Below are positions 1-8,113 of a stretch of DNA of 35,348 nt, one piece after another. Location of the stretch: contig JAFMJH010000019.1 of NCBI GenBank assembly GCA_017853555.1, positions 1 to 35,348 of the forward strand, given 5' to 3'. The notes under the pieces were generated by a model. It made no database searches, was not told the DNA's origin, and worked only from the letters and a program-made list of their open reading frames with translations. Every line of letters begins with the position of its first letter. Position 1 is the stretch's first letter. Both the position numbers and the translations under genes were made by a program. The DNA is from Steroidobacteraceae bacterium (GTDB lineage Bacteria; Pseudomonadota; Gammaproteobacteria; Steroidobacterales; Steroidobacteraceae).

Positions 1-51
1 CGTCCCGACGTTCACGTGCGGCTTGCTGCGTTCGAATTTTTCCTTGGACAC
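1..51 (-). CDS. tuf: Elongation factor Tu, N-terminal fragment (cut by window edge)
   Basis: The minus strand reads GTG and then 16 codons giving MSKEKFERSKPHVNVGT, the familiar N-terminus of EF-Tu just before the GTP-binding P-loop. EF-Tu is the cytoplasmic GTPase that delivers aminoacyl-tRNA to the ribosome. A GAGGAG ribosome-binding site lies just upstream of the GTG. It follows tRNA-Tyr, tRNA-Gly and tRNA-Thr on the same strand, the classic thrU-tyrU-glyT-thrT-tufB arrangement, so it is probably co-transcribed with them from the promoter at 412-440. Only 17 codons are inside the window. Confidence 0.93.
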   Translation of the reverse strand, partial: MSKEKFERSKPHVNVGT

Positions 52-76
52 GACTACATCTCCTCAAAAACTGTAC

Positions 77-152
77 TGGAGCTCACGACCGGAATCGAAC
101 CGGTGACCTCGTCCTTACCAAGGACGTGCTCTACCGACTGAGCTACGTGAGC
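77..152 (-). tRNA. tRNA-Thr (anticodon GGT)
   Basis: The minus strand folds as a complete cloverleaf: acceptor arms GCTCACG/CGTGAGC, anticodon stem CGTCC/GGACG with loop TTGGTAA (anticodon GGT, reading ACC/ACU), and T-arm GGTTCGATTCC. Discriminator T and an encoded CCA follow. It lies immediately upstream of tuf, as thrT does before tufB in enterobacteria. Confidence 0.97.
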
Positions 153-159
153 CGAAACC

Positions 160-233
<74 letters not shown>

Positions 234-307
234 AAAAATCATCTGATGGGTGAGCCCGCAGGATTCATCCGCTACTGTCGGTATACGTCTCTCAACGCCA
301 CCGTTTC

Positions 308-393
308 TGGTGGAGGGGGTAGGATTCGAACCTACGAAGGCGTAAGCCGGCAGATTTACAGTCTGCTCCCGTTGGCCGCTTGGGTACCCCTCC
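308..393 (-). tRNA. tRNA-Tyr (anticodon GTA)
   Basis: The minus strand gives an 86-nt class II tRNA with acceptor GGAGGGG/CCCCTCC, anticodon stem GCAGA/TCTGC around loop CTGTAAA (anticodon GTA), a long variable arm and encoded CCA. It is the first gene after the promoter at 412-440, ahead of tRNA-Gly, tRNA-Thr and tuf. Confidence 0.97.
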
Positions 394-411
394 GCTTTAA
401 CCGAGCCGCGT

Positions 412-440
412 ATTCTGATTTCCGGCGGGCGGGGTGTCAA
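412..440 (-). promoter_or_regulatory. Sigma-70 promoter of the tRNA-Tyr-Gly-Thr-tuf unit
   Basis: On the minus strand a perfect TTGACA (440-435) is followed after exactly 17 nt by CAGAAT (417-412), then a GC-rich discriminator (ACGCGGC), as expected for a stringently controlled stable-RNA promoter. It is about 20 nt upstream of the mature tRNA-Tyr end. That this tRNA cluster has its own promoter matters because the usual upstream tRNA-Thr(TGT) is 22.5 kb away. Confidence 0.75.
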
Positions 441-474
441 TGCAAAATAGGGCCCTGCAGCAAGGAGTCGCGAG

Positions 475-1419
475 GTGAGCTTGGGTATCGATCCGATCGT
501 CTGGTTCTTCGTTCTCGGCCTCACGGCCGGGGCTTTGCGGGCAGATTTGCGTCTCCCGCCCGCGATTTACGAGTTCGTCAGTACTTTGTTGCTGCTCTCG
601 ATCGGCATGAAGGGCGGCCAAGAACTTGCCCGACAGGCGGTCACCGGCATTGCAACCCAAGTTCTGTTGACGCTCACGATGGGCGCACTGCTGACGTTTC
701 TGGCGTTCGGCATCCTGCGCGGTCTCGGGCGGCTCAGTCGGGTGGACGCGGCAGCCGTCGCCGCGCACTACGGTTCGGTGAGTATCGGCACATTCGCGGT
801 GGCGGTCGCGTACCTCGCGCGCGCCGGCATCCCGAGCGAAGCCTCGATGCCATTGCTGCTCGTGGTGCTTGAAGTACCCGCCATACTCATCGGCATCGTG
901 CTGGCGCGCGGTCTGTCCGCGGGCACGCCGTGGTCCTCCGTGTTGCACGAAGTGCTGCTCGGTCGCAGCGTGATGCTGCTGCTTGGCGGCCTCGCCATCG
1001 GCACGCTCGCGGGGCCGACGGGTCTCGCGCCGGTTGCGCCGCTGTTCTTCGATCTCTTCAAAGGCATCCTCGCCGTGTTCCTGCTCGAGATGGGTCTGAT
1101 CGCCGCCGACCATTTCGGCGGCTTCCGTCGTCACGGCCTGTTCATGGTGGGTTTCGCCGTGCTCGTGCCACCCGTTTTCTCGCTGGTCGGCATCGGCTTC
1201 GCGGCCGCGATGGGGCTGTCGCAAGGCGGCGCCATCCTGCTCGCCACGCTGGCAGCGAGCGCCTCGTACATCGCCGCGCCCGCCGCGCTGCGCACCGCCG
1301 TGCCCGAGGCGAACCCGGCCTTGTCGCTCACCGCCGCACTCGCACTGACGTTCCCGTTCAATATTTTGTTCGGCATCCCGCTCTACCAGCGGGCCGTCGA
1401 ATCACTGCTCACGCACTGA
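475..1419 (+). CDS. sbtA: SbtA-type sodium-dependent bicarbonate transporter
   Basis: A 314-residue inner-membrane protein that is almost entirely hydrophobic, with about ten predicted membrane segments in two repeats. It has the N-terminal pattern 'FFVLGLTAGALRADLRLP' and 'LLLSIGMKGG', typical of the SbtA (DUF897) family. SbtA proteins import bicarbonate with sodium, best known from the cyanobacterial carbon-concentrating mechanism. The GTG start is supported by AAGGAG at 462-467, 7 nt upstream. The stop is 7 nt before a PII-like gene, the standard sbtA-sbtB arrangement, which supports the call more than the sequence alone. No Rubisco or carboxysome gene is visible, so here it may feed carboxylases or pH homeostasis (inference). 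Confidence 0.85.
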   Translation: MSLGIDPIVWFFVLGLTAGALRADLRLPPAIYEFVSTLLLLSIGMKGGQELARQAVTGIATQVLLTLTMGALLTFLAFGILRGLGRLSRVDAAAVAAHYGSVSIGTFAVAVAYLARAGIPSEASMPLLLVVLEVPAILIGIVLARGLSAGTPWSSVLHEVLLGRSVMLLLGGLAIGTLAGPTGLAPVAPLFFDLFKGILAVFLLEMGLIAADHFGGFRRHGLFMVGFAVLVPPVFSLVGIGFAAAMGLSQGGAILLATLAASASYIAAPAALRTAVPEANPALSLTAALALTFPFNILFGIPLYQRAVESLLTH

Positions 1420-1426
1420 GGCCACC

Positions 1427-1741
1427 ATGACCGGCGCTGCCCACACGCTACGCAAACTCGTCACCGTCATCACCGAAGCGACGCTCGAGCGCGATCTCAC
1501 GCGCGAAATCGAAACTCTCGGGGTGGCCGGCTACACGGTCACCGATGCGCGCGGCCGCGGCGCACACGGCGAACGCCCCTCGCATTGGGGACACAGCAGC
1601 AACATCCGTCTGGAAGTGATTTGCGACACGCCACTCGCCGAGCGGCTGGTCGAACGCTTGCGCGACAAGTACTACCCGAACTTCGCGATCGTGATGTGGG
1701 TTCAGGACGTCGAAGTGCTGCGCCCGGACAAATTCCGTTGA
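1427..1741 (+). CDS. sbtB: SbtB, PII-like regulator of the bicarbonate transporter
   Basis: A 104-residue PII-fold protein: a first beta strand ('KLVTVITEA'), a helix, 'GVAGYTVTDARGRG' leading into a T-loop ('GAHGERPSHWGHSSN'), and a second beta-alpha-beta unit ending in 'VEVLRPDKFR'. SbtB trimers bind adenine nucleotides, including cAMP, and bind SbtA to control bicarbonate uptake. Direct adjacency to sbtA, 7 nt apart, indicates one operon. The C-terminal CGPEGC-type redox loop found in Synechocystis SbtB is absent. The 3' end overlaps the 3' end of the convergent rluB by 40 nt. Confidence 0.85.
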   Translation: MTGAAHTLRKLVTVITEATLERDLTREIETLGVAGYTVTDARGRGAHGERPSHWGHSSNIRLEVICDTPLAERLVERLRDKYYPNFAIVMWVQDVEVLRPDKFR

Positions 1742-2463
1742 AGCGCGGCGATCAAATCCGAAGGCAATAAGCGCGACTCTCCGGCGCGCAGATCGCGCGG
1801 CAATTCGACCACGCCGTAACGCAGTCGCATCAAGCGACTCACCTCGTGTCCGACGGCGCTCCACAAGCGGCGCACCTCGCGGTTGCGGCCCTCGTGCAGC
1901 ACCACGCGAAACCAGGCATGACCGTCCGAGGCATTCTCGGTGACGATGCGGTCGAACTGTGCCGGGCCATCGTCGAGTTCGACCCCCGCGCGCAAACGCG
2001 CGAGCGTCGCCGCATCCGGGTGTTCGCGCACCCGCACCAGATATTCGCGCTCGATCTGCGACGACGGATGCATGAGCCGATGCGCAAGCTCGCCATCGTT
2101 GGTGAACAGCAGCAAGCCCGACGTATTGACGTCGAGGCGACCGACGACGATCCAGCGGCCCGCCGGCGGTGGCGGCAAACGATCGAACACCGTGGGTCGG
2201 CCCTGCGGGTCGCTGCGCGTCGTCACCTCACCCAAGGGCTTGTGATAGCCGAGCACGGCGACCGCCGCCGGGGCGAGAGTCGCTTGCAACGAGATCATTC
2301 GCCCATCGACCTCGATGCGGTCGGCCGACTCGACGCGCTGACCAAGTTCGGCAACTTTGCCGTTGACCGTGACCCGACCTTCGCGGATCCAATCCTCGAT
2401 CGTCCGACGCGAACCGAGTCCGGCCGCGGCCAGCGCCTTCTGCAATCGTTCGCCACTCGACAT
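1702..2463 (-). CDS. rluB: 23S rRNA pseudouridine synthase (RluB/RsuA family)
   Basis: A 253-residue protein with an N-terminal S4 RNA-binding domain (about residues 3-60: 'RLQKALAAAGLGSRR...VTVNGK') and an RsuA-type catalytic domain. The catalytic Asp is D111 in 'GRLDVNTSGLLLFTNDG', followed by the conserved 'EGRNREVRRL'. It isomerises a specific uridine in rRNA; RluB acts on U2605 of 23S rRNA. The length and the S4 domain fit RluB best, but RluE/RluF/RsuA paralogues cannot be fully excluded. It is divergent from cysK across a 70-nt gap that holds a short inverted repeat CGATA-GGT-TATCG near 2467-2479. Confidence 0.88.
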   Translation of the reverse strand: MSSGERLQKALAAAGLGSRRTIEDWIREGRVTVNGKVAELGQRVESADRIEVDGRMISLQATLAPAAVAVLGYHKPLGEVTTRSDPQGRPTVFDRLPPPPAGRWIVVGRLDVNTSGLLLFTNDGELAHRLMHPSSQIEREYLVRVREHPDAATLARLRAGVELDDGPAQFDRIVTENASDGHAWFRVVLHEGRNREVRRLWSAVGHEVSRLMRLRYGVVELPRDLRAGESRLLPSDLIAALQRNLSGRSTSTS

Positions 2464-2533
2464 AACGATAGGTTATCGCGTCATGCCGATCGCTGGCGAT
2501 GGGGTCGCGCGACCGCACCCTATCCTCTCGTGC

Positions 2534-3475
2534 ATGATTCACGACAGCATTCTCGACACCATCGGCCGCACGCCCGTGGTGCGCATCAATCGACTCGCAC
2601 CGGCGCACGTGACGATGTACGTGAAGTGCGAATTCTTCAACCCGCTGCATTCGGTGAAGGATCGACTCGCGCTCGCGATCATCGACGACGCGGAAAAACG
2701 CGGCACGCTAGCGCCGGGACAAACGGTGGTCGAAGCGACCTCCGGCAATACCGGCATCGCACTCGCCGCGGTGTGCGCGGCCAAGGGATATCCCTTCGTC
2801 GCGGTGATGGTCGAAACGTTTTCGATCGAACGGCGCAAGATCATGCGTGCACTCGGCGCGAAAGTGATACTCACGCCCGCTGCAGAACGCGGCAGCGGCA
2901 TGGTGCGCAAGGCCGAGGAACTTGCCGCGAAACACGGCTGGTTTCTCGCCCGCCAGTTCGAGAACGAGGCCAACCCAGCCTATCACCGCAACACCACCGG
3001 GCCCGAAATCCTGCGCGATTTCGCCGGCCGCAGACTCGACTACTTCGTGTCGGGCTGGGGTACGGGCGGCACCATCACCGGCGCCGGACAAGTGCTCAAA
3101 CTCGCGCGCCCGGATCTGCAAGTCATCGCCACCGAACCCGAAGGGGCCGCTTTGCTGTCGGGCAAACCGTTCACGCCGCACAAGATCCAGGGCTGGACGC
3201 CGGACTTCATTCCGAAAGTGCTCGATCGCACGGTCGCCGATCGCATCGTGCCCGTGACCGACACCGAGGCCATCGACACGGCGCGCGCACTCGCGCGTAA
3301 CGAAGGCATATTCTGCGGCATCTCCTGCGGCGGCACGTTCGCCGCGGCGCTGCGGGTCGCGCGCGAAGCCGAGTCCGGTGCCGTGCTGCTCGCCATGCTG
3401 CCGGACACCGGCGAGCGTTATCTCTCCACTGCCTTGTTCGCCGACATTCCCGAAGGCAGCGATCCGGAGCCATGA
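2534..3475 (+). CDS. cysK: Cysteine synthase (O-acylserine sulfhydrylase, PLP-dependent)
   Basis: A 313-residue fold-type II PLP enzyme that makes cysteine from an activated serine and sulfide in the cytoplasm. The PLP lysine is K42 in 'NPLHSVKDR'. The substrate loop SGNTG is at 70-74, the phosphate-binding GTGGT at 176-180, and 'CGISCGG' near 258-265. I chose the ATG at 2534, whose product begins MIHDSILDTIGRTP like known CysK proteins; the open frame extends upstream without homology. Its stop overlaps the next start as ATGA, so translation is coupled with the acyltransferase that probably supplies its substrate. Confidence 0.92.
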   Translation: MIHDSILDTIGRTPVVRINRLAPAHVTMYVKCEFFNPLHSVKDRLALAIIDDAEKRGTLAPGQTVVEATSGNTGIALAAVCAAKGYPFVAVMVETFSIERRKIMRALGAKVILTPAAERGSGMVRKAEELAAKHGWFLARQFENEANPAYHRNTTGPEILRDFAGRRLDYFVSGWGTGGTITGAGQVLKLARPDLQVIATEPEGAALLSGKPFTPHKIQGWTPDFIPKVLDRTVADRIVPVTDTEAIDTARALARNEGIFCGISCGGTFAAALRVAREAESGAVLLAMLPDTGERYLSTALFADIPEGSDPEP

Positions 3476-4563
3476 GCGCGACGCGCTACGCACCGTTGCC
3501 CGAACCGTTCGCCTTGCACGCGGGCGGCGCGCTGCCATCGGGGCGGATCGCCTACGAAACTTTTGGCTCCCCTGCCGCCGCAGCCGAGCGGACGATCCTG
3601 TTGTTCGGCGGACTTTCGGCGTCGGCGCATGCGCGCTCGTCGCCGGAGAATCCGCAGCCGGGCTGGTGGGAAGAGGTCGTCGGCCCCGGTCGCGCGCTCG
3701 ACACCGAGCGGTTTTTCGTGGTCTGCGTGAATTCTTTGGGCAGTTGCTTCGGCTCGACCGGCCCCGCCACGCCGCGCCCCGACGGCCGGCGCTGGGGCGC
3801 GGACTTCCCCACGCTCTCGGTCGAAGACATCGCGAACGGCGGACGGCAAGTGCTGCGTCACCTAGGCATCGCGCAACTGCACAGCGTCGTCGGCGCATCG
3901 CTCGGCGGCATGACGGCACTCGCGTTCGTCGCGCAGCACCCCGGCATCGCGCGGCATCTGGTGAGCATCAGCGGCACCGCGGCCGCGTCGGCACTCACCA
4001 TAGGCTTGCGCGCCGTGCAACGCGAAGCCATCGAACGCGACCCCGACTTTCGCAACGGCGACTACGATCCCGAACACCCGCCGCGCAATGGTCTGCGCCT
4101 CGCCCGCATGCTCGGCACGCTCACCTATCGCGCACCCGCGGGACTCGCCACGCGCTTCGGCCGTACGCGCGCGGCCACGGGCGATCGCTTCGCGATCGAA
4201 GAATATTTGACGCAGCACGGCGAACGCTTTGCCGACCAATTCGACGCCAATGCCTATTTGCGTCTGTCGCGCGCGATGGATCGATTCGATCTCGCCGCGC
4301 ATGGCGACCCGGAAAAAACTTTCGCGGCTGCGGGGCTGCGCTCCGCACTGATCGCGGGCGTCGAGCAGGATTTGCTGTTCCCGCTGTCGGAGCAAGCATC
4401 GATCGTCGAACATCTGCAACGCGCCGGTGTCGCGACCCATTTTCTGCGTATCTCGAGCGAACACGGCCACGACGCCTTCCTGCTCGAACATGCGCTGTTC
4501 GAGCCGGCGCTACGTCGCCACTTCCACCCTTTGAACGACCAGGTGATCGCCCATGCGTGCTGA
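3472..4563 (+). CDS. metX: MetX-family serine/homoserine O-acyltransferase
   Basis: A 363-residue alpha/beta-hydrolase acyltransferase. The catalytic triad is readable as S143 ('GASLGGM'), D300 ('VEQDLLFP') and H333 ('EHGHDAF'). The family motif 'NSLGSCFGSTGPA' is near 87-99. Classical members make O-acetyl- or O-succinyl-homoserine. From memory, the segment 'PGWWEEVVGPGRALDTERFFVVCVNSLG' split by a few changes resembles the Xanthomonas/Lysobacter enzymes re-assigned as L-serine O-succinyltransferases. A start overlapping the cysK stop by 4 nt favours a serine acyltransferase role (inference). Its end overlaps the next gene by 11 nt. Confidence 0.85.
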   Translation: MSATRYAPLPEPFALHAGGALPSGRIAYETFGSPAAAAERTILLFGGLSASAHARSSPENPQPGWWEEVVGPGRALDTERFFVVCVNSLGSCFGSTGPATPRPDGRRWGADFPTLSVEDIANGGRQVLRHLGIAQLHSVVGASLGGMTALAFVAQHPGIARHLVSISGTAAASALTIGLRAVQREAIERDPDFRNGDYDPEHPPRNGLRLARMLGTLTYRAPAGLATRFGRTRAATGDRFAIEEYLTQHGERFADQFDANAYLRLSRAMDRFDLAAHGDPEKTFAAAGLRSALIAGVEQDLLFPLSEQASIVEHLQRAGVATHFLRISSEHGHDAFLLEHALFEPALRRHFHPLNDQVIAHAC

Positions 4564-5824
4564 AACCATCGCCGTCCACGGCGGCTATTCTCCCGACCCC
4601 ACGACCAAGTCGGTGGCGGTGCCGATCTATCAGACGACGTCGTACGCCTTCGACAGCGCACAACACGGCGCGGACCTGTTCGATCTCAAAGTGCAGGGCA
4701 ACATCTACACGCGCATCATGAATCCGACCACCGACGTGCTCGAAAAGCGCGTCGCGCAACTCGAAGGCGGAATCGGCGCCCTCGCGCTCGCCTCGGGCAG
4801 TGCGGCAGTGACCTATGCCATCCTCACCATCGCCGAACACGGCGACAACGTCGTCAGTGCCAGCGCACTCTACGGCGGAACCTACAATCTGTTCGCCCAC
4901 ACCTTTCCGCAATTCGGCATCGACATCCGCTTCGCCGACCAGCGCAATCCCGCCGAATTCGCGAAGCTGATCGACGCGCGCACCAAAGCGATCTATTGCG
5001 AGTCGATCGGCAATCCGCTCGGCAACATCACCGATTTCGGCGCACTGGCCGACATCGCGCATCGGCACGGTATCCCGCTGATCGTCGACAACACCGTGCC
5101 CTCGCCTTATCTCTGCCGGCCGTTCGACCACGGCGCCGACATCGTCGTGCACTCGCTCACCAAATATCTCGGCGGCCACGGCAACAGCATCGGCGGTGCG
5201 ATCGTCGATTCGGGCAAATTCCCGTGGGCCGAACACAAAGGGAAGTTTCGTCGCCTGAACGAGCCGGACGTGTCCTATCACGGCGTGGTGTACACCGAAG
5301 CGCTCGGCCCCGCGGCCTTCATCGGTCGCGCACGCGTCGTGCCGCTGCGCAACATGGGCGCCGCGCTATCGCCGTTCAACGCCTTCCTGATTCTGCAAGG
5401 CATCGAGACGCTGGCGGTGCGCATGGATCGCATCTGCGACAACACGCTCGCGGTCGCGCGATTTTTGAGCGAACACCCGCAAGTGTCGTGGGTGAACTAT
5501 GCGGGCCTGCCCGCGCACCCCGACCATGCGCTGGCAAAGAAATACGTCGGCGGCAGACCCTCCGGCATCCTCACCTTCGGCGTGAAAGGCGGGCGAGCCG
5601 CCGGCGAGAAATTCCTCGATGCGCTGCAGCTCGTGATCCGTCTCGTCAACATCGGCGATGCGCGCTCGCTAGCGACGCATCCGGCGTCGACCACGCATCG
5701 TCAGCTGTCGCCGGCCGAACTCGAGAAGGCGGGCGTCTCGGAAGACATGGTCCGCCTCTCGATCGGCATCGAGCACATCGACGATTTGCGCGCGGATCTC
5801 GATCAGGCTTTGCGCGCGCGTTGA
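4553..5824 (+). CDS. metY: O-acylhomoserine sulfhydrylase / Cys-Met metabolism PLP enzyme
   Basis: A 423-residue fold-type I PLP enzyme of the Cys/Met metabolism family. The PLP lysine is K204 in '[12 protein letters not shown]', with '[12 protein letters not shown]' near 49-60 and 'SGSAAVTYA' near 81-89. Length and the motif '[12 protein letters not shown]' fit O-acetylhomoserine sulfhydrylase (MetY), which makes homocysteine from acylhomoserine and sulfide. A related gamma-synthase is less likely. It is the last gene of a three-gene operon with overlapping reading frames. The 3' end overlaps the convergent small gene at 5803 by 22 nt. Confidence 0.87.
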   Translation: MRAETIAVHGGYSPDPTTKSVAVPIYQTTSYAFDSAQHGADLFDLKVQGNIYTRIMNPTTDVLEKRVAQLEGGIGALALASGSAAVTYAILTIAEHGDNVVSASALYGGTYNLFAHTFPQFGIDIRFADQRNPAEFAKLIDARTKAIYCESIGNPLGNITDFGALADIAHRHGIPLIVDNTVPSPYLCRPFDHGADIVVHSLTKYLGGHGNSIGGAIVDSGKFPWAEHKGKFRRLNEPDVSYHGVVYTEALGPAAFIGRARVVPLRNMGAALSPFNAFLILQGIETLAVRMDRICDNTLAVARFLSEHPQVSWVNYAGLPAHPDHALAKKYVGGRPSGILTFGVKGGRAAGEKFLDALQLVIRLVNIGDARSLATHPASTTHRQLSPAELEKAGVSEDMVRLSIGIEHIDDLRADLDQALRAR

Positions 5825-6162
5825 CGCGCGACGTCGACCTGCTCTTCGAGGATGCGGAACAGGTTGCCGATGAATTCTTTGCGCGCCGCATCGAGCGCGG
5901 CGATCTGCTCGGCGTTGAATTCGAAGGCGTCGAGCTGACCTTGCTTGAGGCCGCCGCGGGCGATCTGCGCCGCTTCCATGGCGGCGAGGCGCTCGCGCAA
6001 GGTCCACACCTCGCTGCCGAGCGTCACCACCATGTTGAACACTTTGTCGATCGCCGGATCGTCGAAGAACATCGGTCGACCGCCGCGGATCGTGCGCCTC
6101 AGCGGCTTGCGCGTACTGCTTGCAGTCTTCGCTTTGGGCGCGGATTTTTTCTTGGCGCTCAT
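5803..6162 (-). CDS. Small basic coiled-coil protein of unknown function
   Basis: A 119-residue protein not assigned to a named family. The N-terminus (about 1-28) is Lys/Ala/Arg-rich and probably disordered ('SAKKKSAPKAKT'). It is followed by 'RPMFFDDPAIDKVFNMVVTLGSEVWTLRERLAAMEA', here quoted as two helices (about 30-45 and 46-62), and a second helical stretch rich in Ala/Glu. The ATG overlaps the stop of the upstream methyltransferase as ATGA, which fixes the start at 6162 and implies translational coupling. A role as an accessory subunit or scaffold of the methyltransferase is an inference. Confidence 0.75.
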   Translation of the reverse strand: MSAKKKSAPKAKTASSTRKPLRRTIRGGRPMFFDDPAIDKVFNMVVTLGSEVWTLRERLAAMEAAQIARGGLKQGQLDAFEFNAEQIAALDAARKEFIGNLFRILEEQVDVARQRARKA

Positions 6163-7346
6163 TTGAAGGCCCCGAAGCAATACCAACGTACGCCGTCGGC
6201 GAGCCGCCCGGTCTTGTCACTGTCGACGTCCTGCTGGTGCGTGGCCGCCTCGGCCAGCACCTGCTCGCCGTACCAACCGACCGACGGCACGACGTGTTGC
6301 ACGAACTTCTTCGGATCGAAGCCCGCGTCTTTGCAGACTTGCTGCGGCTTCATGTCGCGGAACGGCTTGTAGAACGGCTCGTTGTTGTACGCGCTGTCCC
6401 AGTCCAGGTAAAACGCGTCGTACGGCGAGAGCTGCGAGTTCGGCGGCAATTCCATGTGCAACATCAAGCCGCCCGGCTTGAGCACGCGATACGCCTCGGC
6501 CAACACCTTGCCGATCGATTTCTTCGGCAACTCGTGCAGGAACATCGAGGAGAACACCACGTCGAAACTCGCATCCGGAAAGTCGAGGTGCTCGGCGTTC
6601 ATCTGCTGAAAGTGCACGGCGCGATTTTGCACCTGGGCGCGGGCGTGAGCGTAGCGCAAACACGGCGCCGCGACGTCGATGCCGTGCACTTCGGCGGCGG
6701 GGAAATGATCTTTCCACGAGCCGGTGTTGTGACCGATGGTGCAGCCGAGATCGAGAATTTTCTTGGGCTTCAGGTGCGGGTACTTGCGACGAATGAAGCC
6801 GGCGATCGATTGCCCGATGTCGTCGTGATTCCGACCCATCAGGCCGAACGAGAACACCGCGAAACCGTTGTCGTACAGGGCGCCGGCGGCGACGTCGTCG
6901 GTGTCGTATTCACCGTCGTAGTTGCCCGCCATCAGGTGCACGTCGATGGCCGACACGTAGCGCGGCACTTCCAACTTCGGATCGAGCGTGAGCGAACCGA
7001 TGTTTTTGTTCTTGCGCAGCGCCAGCGCTTCGGCTTTCAACTGATCGCGCTCGCGATCGAGCGGCGGGAACACCGACTGCCACACGAGATCTTGCGCGGT
7101 GACGCGCAGGCTCGAGTAGAACTTGAAGTATTCGTTCGACTTGATCGCGTTGTGCACTTCCGGGCCGGTCTTCGCGCCGCGACGACGCTTGCGGCGAAAC
7201 CGCGGCTCGACCTCGCCGTCCCAGACGGCACGCATGCCGCTCGCCATGTCGTTGAGGACGTGGGCGCGGATTCCCGAAACGAAATTCATGCGCGCCTTCT
7301 CGTCGAGAGTCTTGCGCAACTTGAGCGAATGATTGGGTTCCAGCAT
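6159..7346 (-). CDS. Class I SAM-dependent methyltransferase with long N-terminal extension
   Basis: A 395-residue protein. The C-terminal half is a Methyltransf_11-type Rossmann domain: motif I 'ILDLGCTIGHN' at about 197-207, an acidic ribose-binding position in 'VHGIDVA', 'FDVVFSSMFLHEL', and 'RVLKPGG' late in the domain. The roughly 190 N-terminal residues contain a very basic patch ('RFRRKRRRG', about 49-57) and an aromatic-rich segment without a family I can name. The substrate is unknown. The ATG at 7346 is preceded by AGGAG. It lies 17 nt after the upstream maleate isomerase-like gene and overlaps the next gene by 4 nt, so all three genes look co-transcribed. Confidence 0.83.
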   Translation of the reverse strand: MLEPNHSLKLRKTLDEKARMNFVSGIRAHVLNDMASGMRAVWDGEVEPRFRRKRRRGAKTGPEVHNAIKSNEYFKFYSSLRVTAQDLVWQSVFPPLDRERDQLKAEALALRKNKNIGSLTLDPKLEVPRYVSAIDVHLMAGNYDGEYDTDDVAAGALYDNGFAVFSFGLMGRNHDDIGQSIAGFIRRKYPHLKPKKILDLGCTIGHNTGSWKDHFPAAEVHGIDVAAPCLRYAHARAQVQNRAVHFQQMNAEHLDFPDASFDVVFSSMFLHELPKKSIGKVLAEAYRVLKPGGLMLHMELPPNSQLSPYDAFYLDWDSAYNNEPFYKPFRDMKPQQVCKDAGFDPKKFVQHVVPSVGWYGEQVLAEAATHQQDVDSDKTGRLADGVRWYCFGAFK

Positions 7347-7363
7347 GGCGGTGCTCCTGCGGT

Positions 7364-8113
7364 TCAAAACTCGGACAGCAATCGGCCGAGACCTTGAATC
7401 TTGTCTTGGATGCCGTTGGCGCGCAATGCGTGCCAATAGGTCGCGGTGTTGATGGCGATCACCGGCTTGCCGAGCCAGCGCTCGGCCTCGGCCGCAAGTC
7501 GCACCATCGAGAGATTCGTGCCGACTTGCAGGATTGCGTCGACGTCATCGCCGTCGAGCTGCCGCAAGGTTTTGCGACAAGTGTCTTCGGTGATCTCGGC
7601 GATCCCGGTCCACGACGGCGCACGCAGCGGCACGTCGCGCACGGTCTGATAGCCCATGTCCGAAAAATAGTTGCGCACCTGCTCGTTGGCCACCGGATAG
7701 TAGGGCGAGAGAAACGCGATGCGCTTGATGCCGCCGTAAGCCGCGAGCGCCGCTGCGCAAGCGTGCGAGCCGACCGACACTTTGACGCCGGCTTCGTTCT
7801 CGACTTTGTTCTGGAATTCGTCCGCGCCCTTCGCGCCACCGTAAAACGTGATCGCCGACATGCCCATCACGAGGTAATGCGGCTCGCAGGTCATCACGCT
7901 GCGCACGGCATCGAGCACGTTGCTCGAGATGGTCATGGTCGCAGCCAGGAAGGTCTCGTCGCTGATCGCCTTGGCGTTCGGCGTGTAGATGCGGCTGTAA
8001 TGGTTGGTGACACCCGGCGGACGCATGCCGTCGAAATCCGGTTGCACGGTGGTGTTGGTCGAGGGCCCGAGAACCCCGAACAAGCGGCGATAACCCAATA
8101 TGTCCTTACGCAT
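7364..8113 (-). CDS. Maleate isomerase / arylmalonate decarboxylase-like protein
   Basis: A 249-residue member of the Asp/Glu racemase superfamily, nearest the maleate cis-trans isomerase/arylmalonate decarboxylase branch. It has 'GPSTNT' (16-21) in the substrate carboxylate-binding position and 'VSVGSHACAAALAAYG' mid-protein. Family members normally use one or two catalytic cysteines. At the expected places this protein has 'MGMSA' (83-87) and 'QVGTNLS' (196-202), so both appear replaced, by Met/Ser and Gly. The reaction is therefore open. GGAG precedes the ATG at 8113. It is the first gene of a three-gene minus-strand operon and is divergent from a secreted EEP enzyme. Confidence 0.78.
   Translation of the reverse strand: MRKDILGYRRLFGVLGPSTNTTVQPDFDGMRPPGVTNHYSRIYTPNAKAISDETFLAATMTISSNVLDAVRSVMTCEPHYLVMGMSAITFYGGAKGADEFQNKVENEAGVKVSVGSHACAAALAAYGGIKRIAFLSPYYPVANEQVRNYFSDMGYQTVRDVPLRAPSWTGIAEITEDTCRKTLRQLDGDDVDAILQVGTNLSMVRLAAEAERWLGKPVIAINTATYWHALRANGIQDKIQGLGRLLSEF

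Noticed and set aside
2467..2479. Inverted repeat CGATA-GGT-TATCG between rluB and cysK as an operator
   Set aside because: The arms are only 5 bp and not placed against a convincing promoter; it may be chance.
1846..3300. 484-codon plus-strand open frame antisense to rluB and through cysK
   Set aside because: It conflicts with two strongly supported genes and its product is Arg/His-rich, low in recognisable structure.
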